Origin: Phyllostachys edulis
Lineage: Eukaryota > Streptophyta > Magnoliopsida > Poales > Poaceae
Reading direction: 5' to 3'
DNA length: 64,000 bases
NCBI GenBank assembly: GCA_036346405.1
Contig: CM070561.1
Location: forward strand, 24,274,215 to 24,338,214
Shown here piece after piece: positions 62,678 to 64,000 of the stretch. The notes under the pieces are model-generated. The model saw only the letters and a program-made list of their open reading frames with translations. It had not been told where the DNA came from and made no database searches. The position numbers and the translations under genes are program-made. How positions within the stretch are numbered: the first letter of the stretch is position 1; each line of letters opens with the position of its first letter.

Positions 62678-64000
62678 TGTTCTACCGGGACCGGATTTTT
62701 TCAATCTGAACTCTCTATGTATTTTTGCACCAATCACAGATCAGTAGCTAGTACACACAGTGAAAATATTGTTAATAATAAGTTTGAATCACAAAATAAC
62801 ATTAATAAACAACTGAGTATCGGCCTTATGACCACTTATTACAAAAGAGGTTAAAAGATCTTGAGCCCTATAGCAGCGGAAACAACAAATAATAAACTCC
62901 GAGTAGTGGCCCATCAAATTGCCCACCGGCATTCGACTGGGGAACGCGGCCTAGTACTCCGGATGTCCTTTGTTAAACCCACAGGCGAAGTAGTCGTAGT
63001 CATCCTCAGCATCATTGAAGGCTTCTGAGATTTATTTTGAGTGTAGCATGTGAGTACATAAAGTATTCCCCGAGTCTTGGGAAAAATGCATATGTATAGC
63101 TTTAACAATTTGGTCTTATAAGGTTCTTTTGCACAAAGTAATATTTTAAGTTTCAACAGTTTTCATAAAGCACATTTGACAAATGAAGATTAAATAGTTA
63201 AAATAAATTTAAACACTAGTGGAGGTTCTAGCTACCGACCACTAGTATCAAAACTCTAGCCGCTAAGGTTTAATGGATAGGGCTCTAGCTGCCCAACTGG
63301 CTCTAGCTGCCAGAAAAACTACCCGAGAGTCCCGACTGCTCCCGAGTTCCCAAGATTTACTCTTTTGAAAATAAAACGAAAATCTACCATGTGAAAACGC
63401 ACATTGCCCGCCTTTGACCGTGGACATGGCTATTCGAATAGTTTTACACTCTGCAAAGGTTGTACAGCGCGCTTGACCCACACGAGATAATCAGCTTATA
63501 ATGTCGGCCATGACACACTTCCGAAGGTGTGCGACTAAGAAATTATCACTGGTCTTTTACAATACTTTATCCTCGCATTAGCCCATCCGATGAGCTTAAC
63601 CCTAAGTCATGGATGTCCTTTACCATCGACCCAGAGCTCACCGTTGTTGGGGATAACTTGCCCAAACATGGACGTCAATTACTATCGTCTGGCACAAGTC
63701 CCGACAAACATGAACGTCAATTACCATCATCTGCACAACCCAAGTAACACCTACCATCTACAGCCTACGGGCTAAATGTTCAGACTTAGTAAATTAATCA
63801 GCCATATCCTTCCTATTTAGGATATGTGGTTGTACGGTATTGCTCAGTTTGGATAGTCACAAGTGTCGGTCCTTAATATGACTTAGGCGGAACTTAACAC
63901 ATTACAAGTTCTCGTGCTCTAGTTGCACCCGTCTGATCTTACCATCCACCCAAGCCTAAATAGATTTTTATCATTTTATTATATTTTCCAAATACTAACA
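62678..64000 (-). mobile_element. Large gypsy-type LTR, right-hand part only, runs off the window
   Basis: The plus strand reads TGTTCTACCGGGACCGGATT at 62678, the reverse of an LTR end in ...CCGGTAGAACA. It is followed by sequence laid out like the solo LTR at 20630 (CTTTGACCGTGGACATGGCT near 63413, CACACGAGATAATC near 63480). It is minus-strand, at least 1323 bp. Whether it is solo or part of a full element lies outside the window. Confidence 0.65.

Overview
This is a grass nuclear genome segment, most likely rice or another Oryza. That is an inference: the window has large 3.6-4 kb LTRs that start TGTAAC, Ty1/copia and Ty3/gypsy remnants primed by initiator tRNA-Met, a CACTA transposon with ACAGACGGTT-type subterminal repeats, a CTAG-ending Helitron, and a monocot-style CC-NBS-LRR resistance gene. 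No prokaryotic features, rRNA, tRNA or CRISPR were seen. Apart from the resistance gene and one fragment of a paralogue, almost everything recognisable is transposable element, most of it dead and nested.

Layout. 0-4.4 kb: the tail of a gypsy pol (minus strand), then a diverged large-LTR-like stretch with 72-bp repeats. 4.4-17 kb: an old minus-strand copia element (copia-B) whose middle is occupied by a plus-strand Sirevirus-like element. That element has gag and an unrelated retroelement ORF but no pol. Copia-B also carries a Helitron (15404-16627) between its LTR and its primer-binding site. 17-19.4 kb: unassigned sequence and a short LTR-like piece. 19.4-29 kb: the start of an NBS-LRR paralogue is split by a solo LTR (target duplication ATTTT), which is split by a CACTA element (ACT), which is split by a second solo LTR (GAAGG). 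30.2-44.1 kb: a minus-strand copia pol (copia-C) split inside one reading frame by an 11.6-kb pol-less element (30654-42234) with 3.65-kb LTRs and an array of zinc knuckles.

44.5-56.5 kb: a 12-kb Tat-lineage gypsy element with gag, protease, RT, two RNase H domains, integrase, two satellite-like arrays and an antisense ORF, all damaged. 56.5-62.7 kb: a CC-NBS-LRR gene with a 5'-UTR intron. Its leader is interrupted by a 1.75-kb Sirevirus-type solo LTR (AGTTC duplication), and its coding region has one frameshift. 62.7-64 kb: the edge of another large minus-strand LTR that runs out of the window.

Reading. Two NBS-LRR copies in the same orientation, about 40 kb apart, look like the remains of a tandem resistance-gene cluster driven apart by waves of retrotransposon insertion. 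Exact target duplications let several nesting events be placed in order. The most unusual items are the two pol-less LTR elements with substitute coding content, the solo LTR in the resistance-gene leader, the hairpin that brackets a PPT/LTR junction and shows a compensatory change, and the satellite arrays inside the Tat element.
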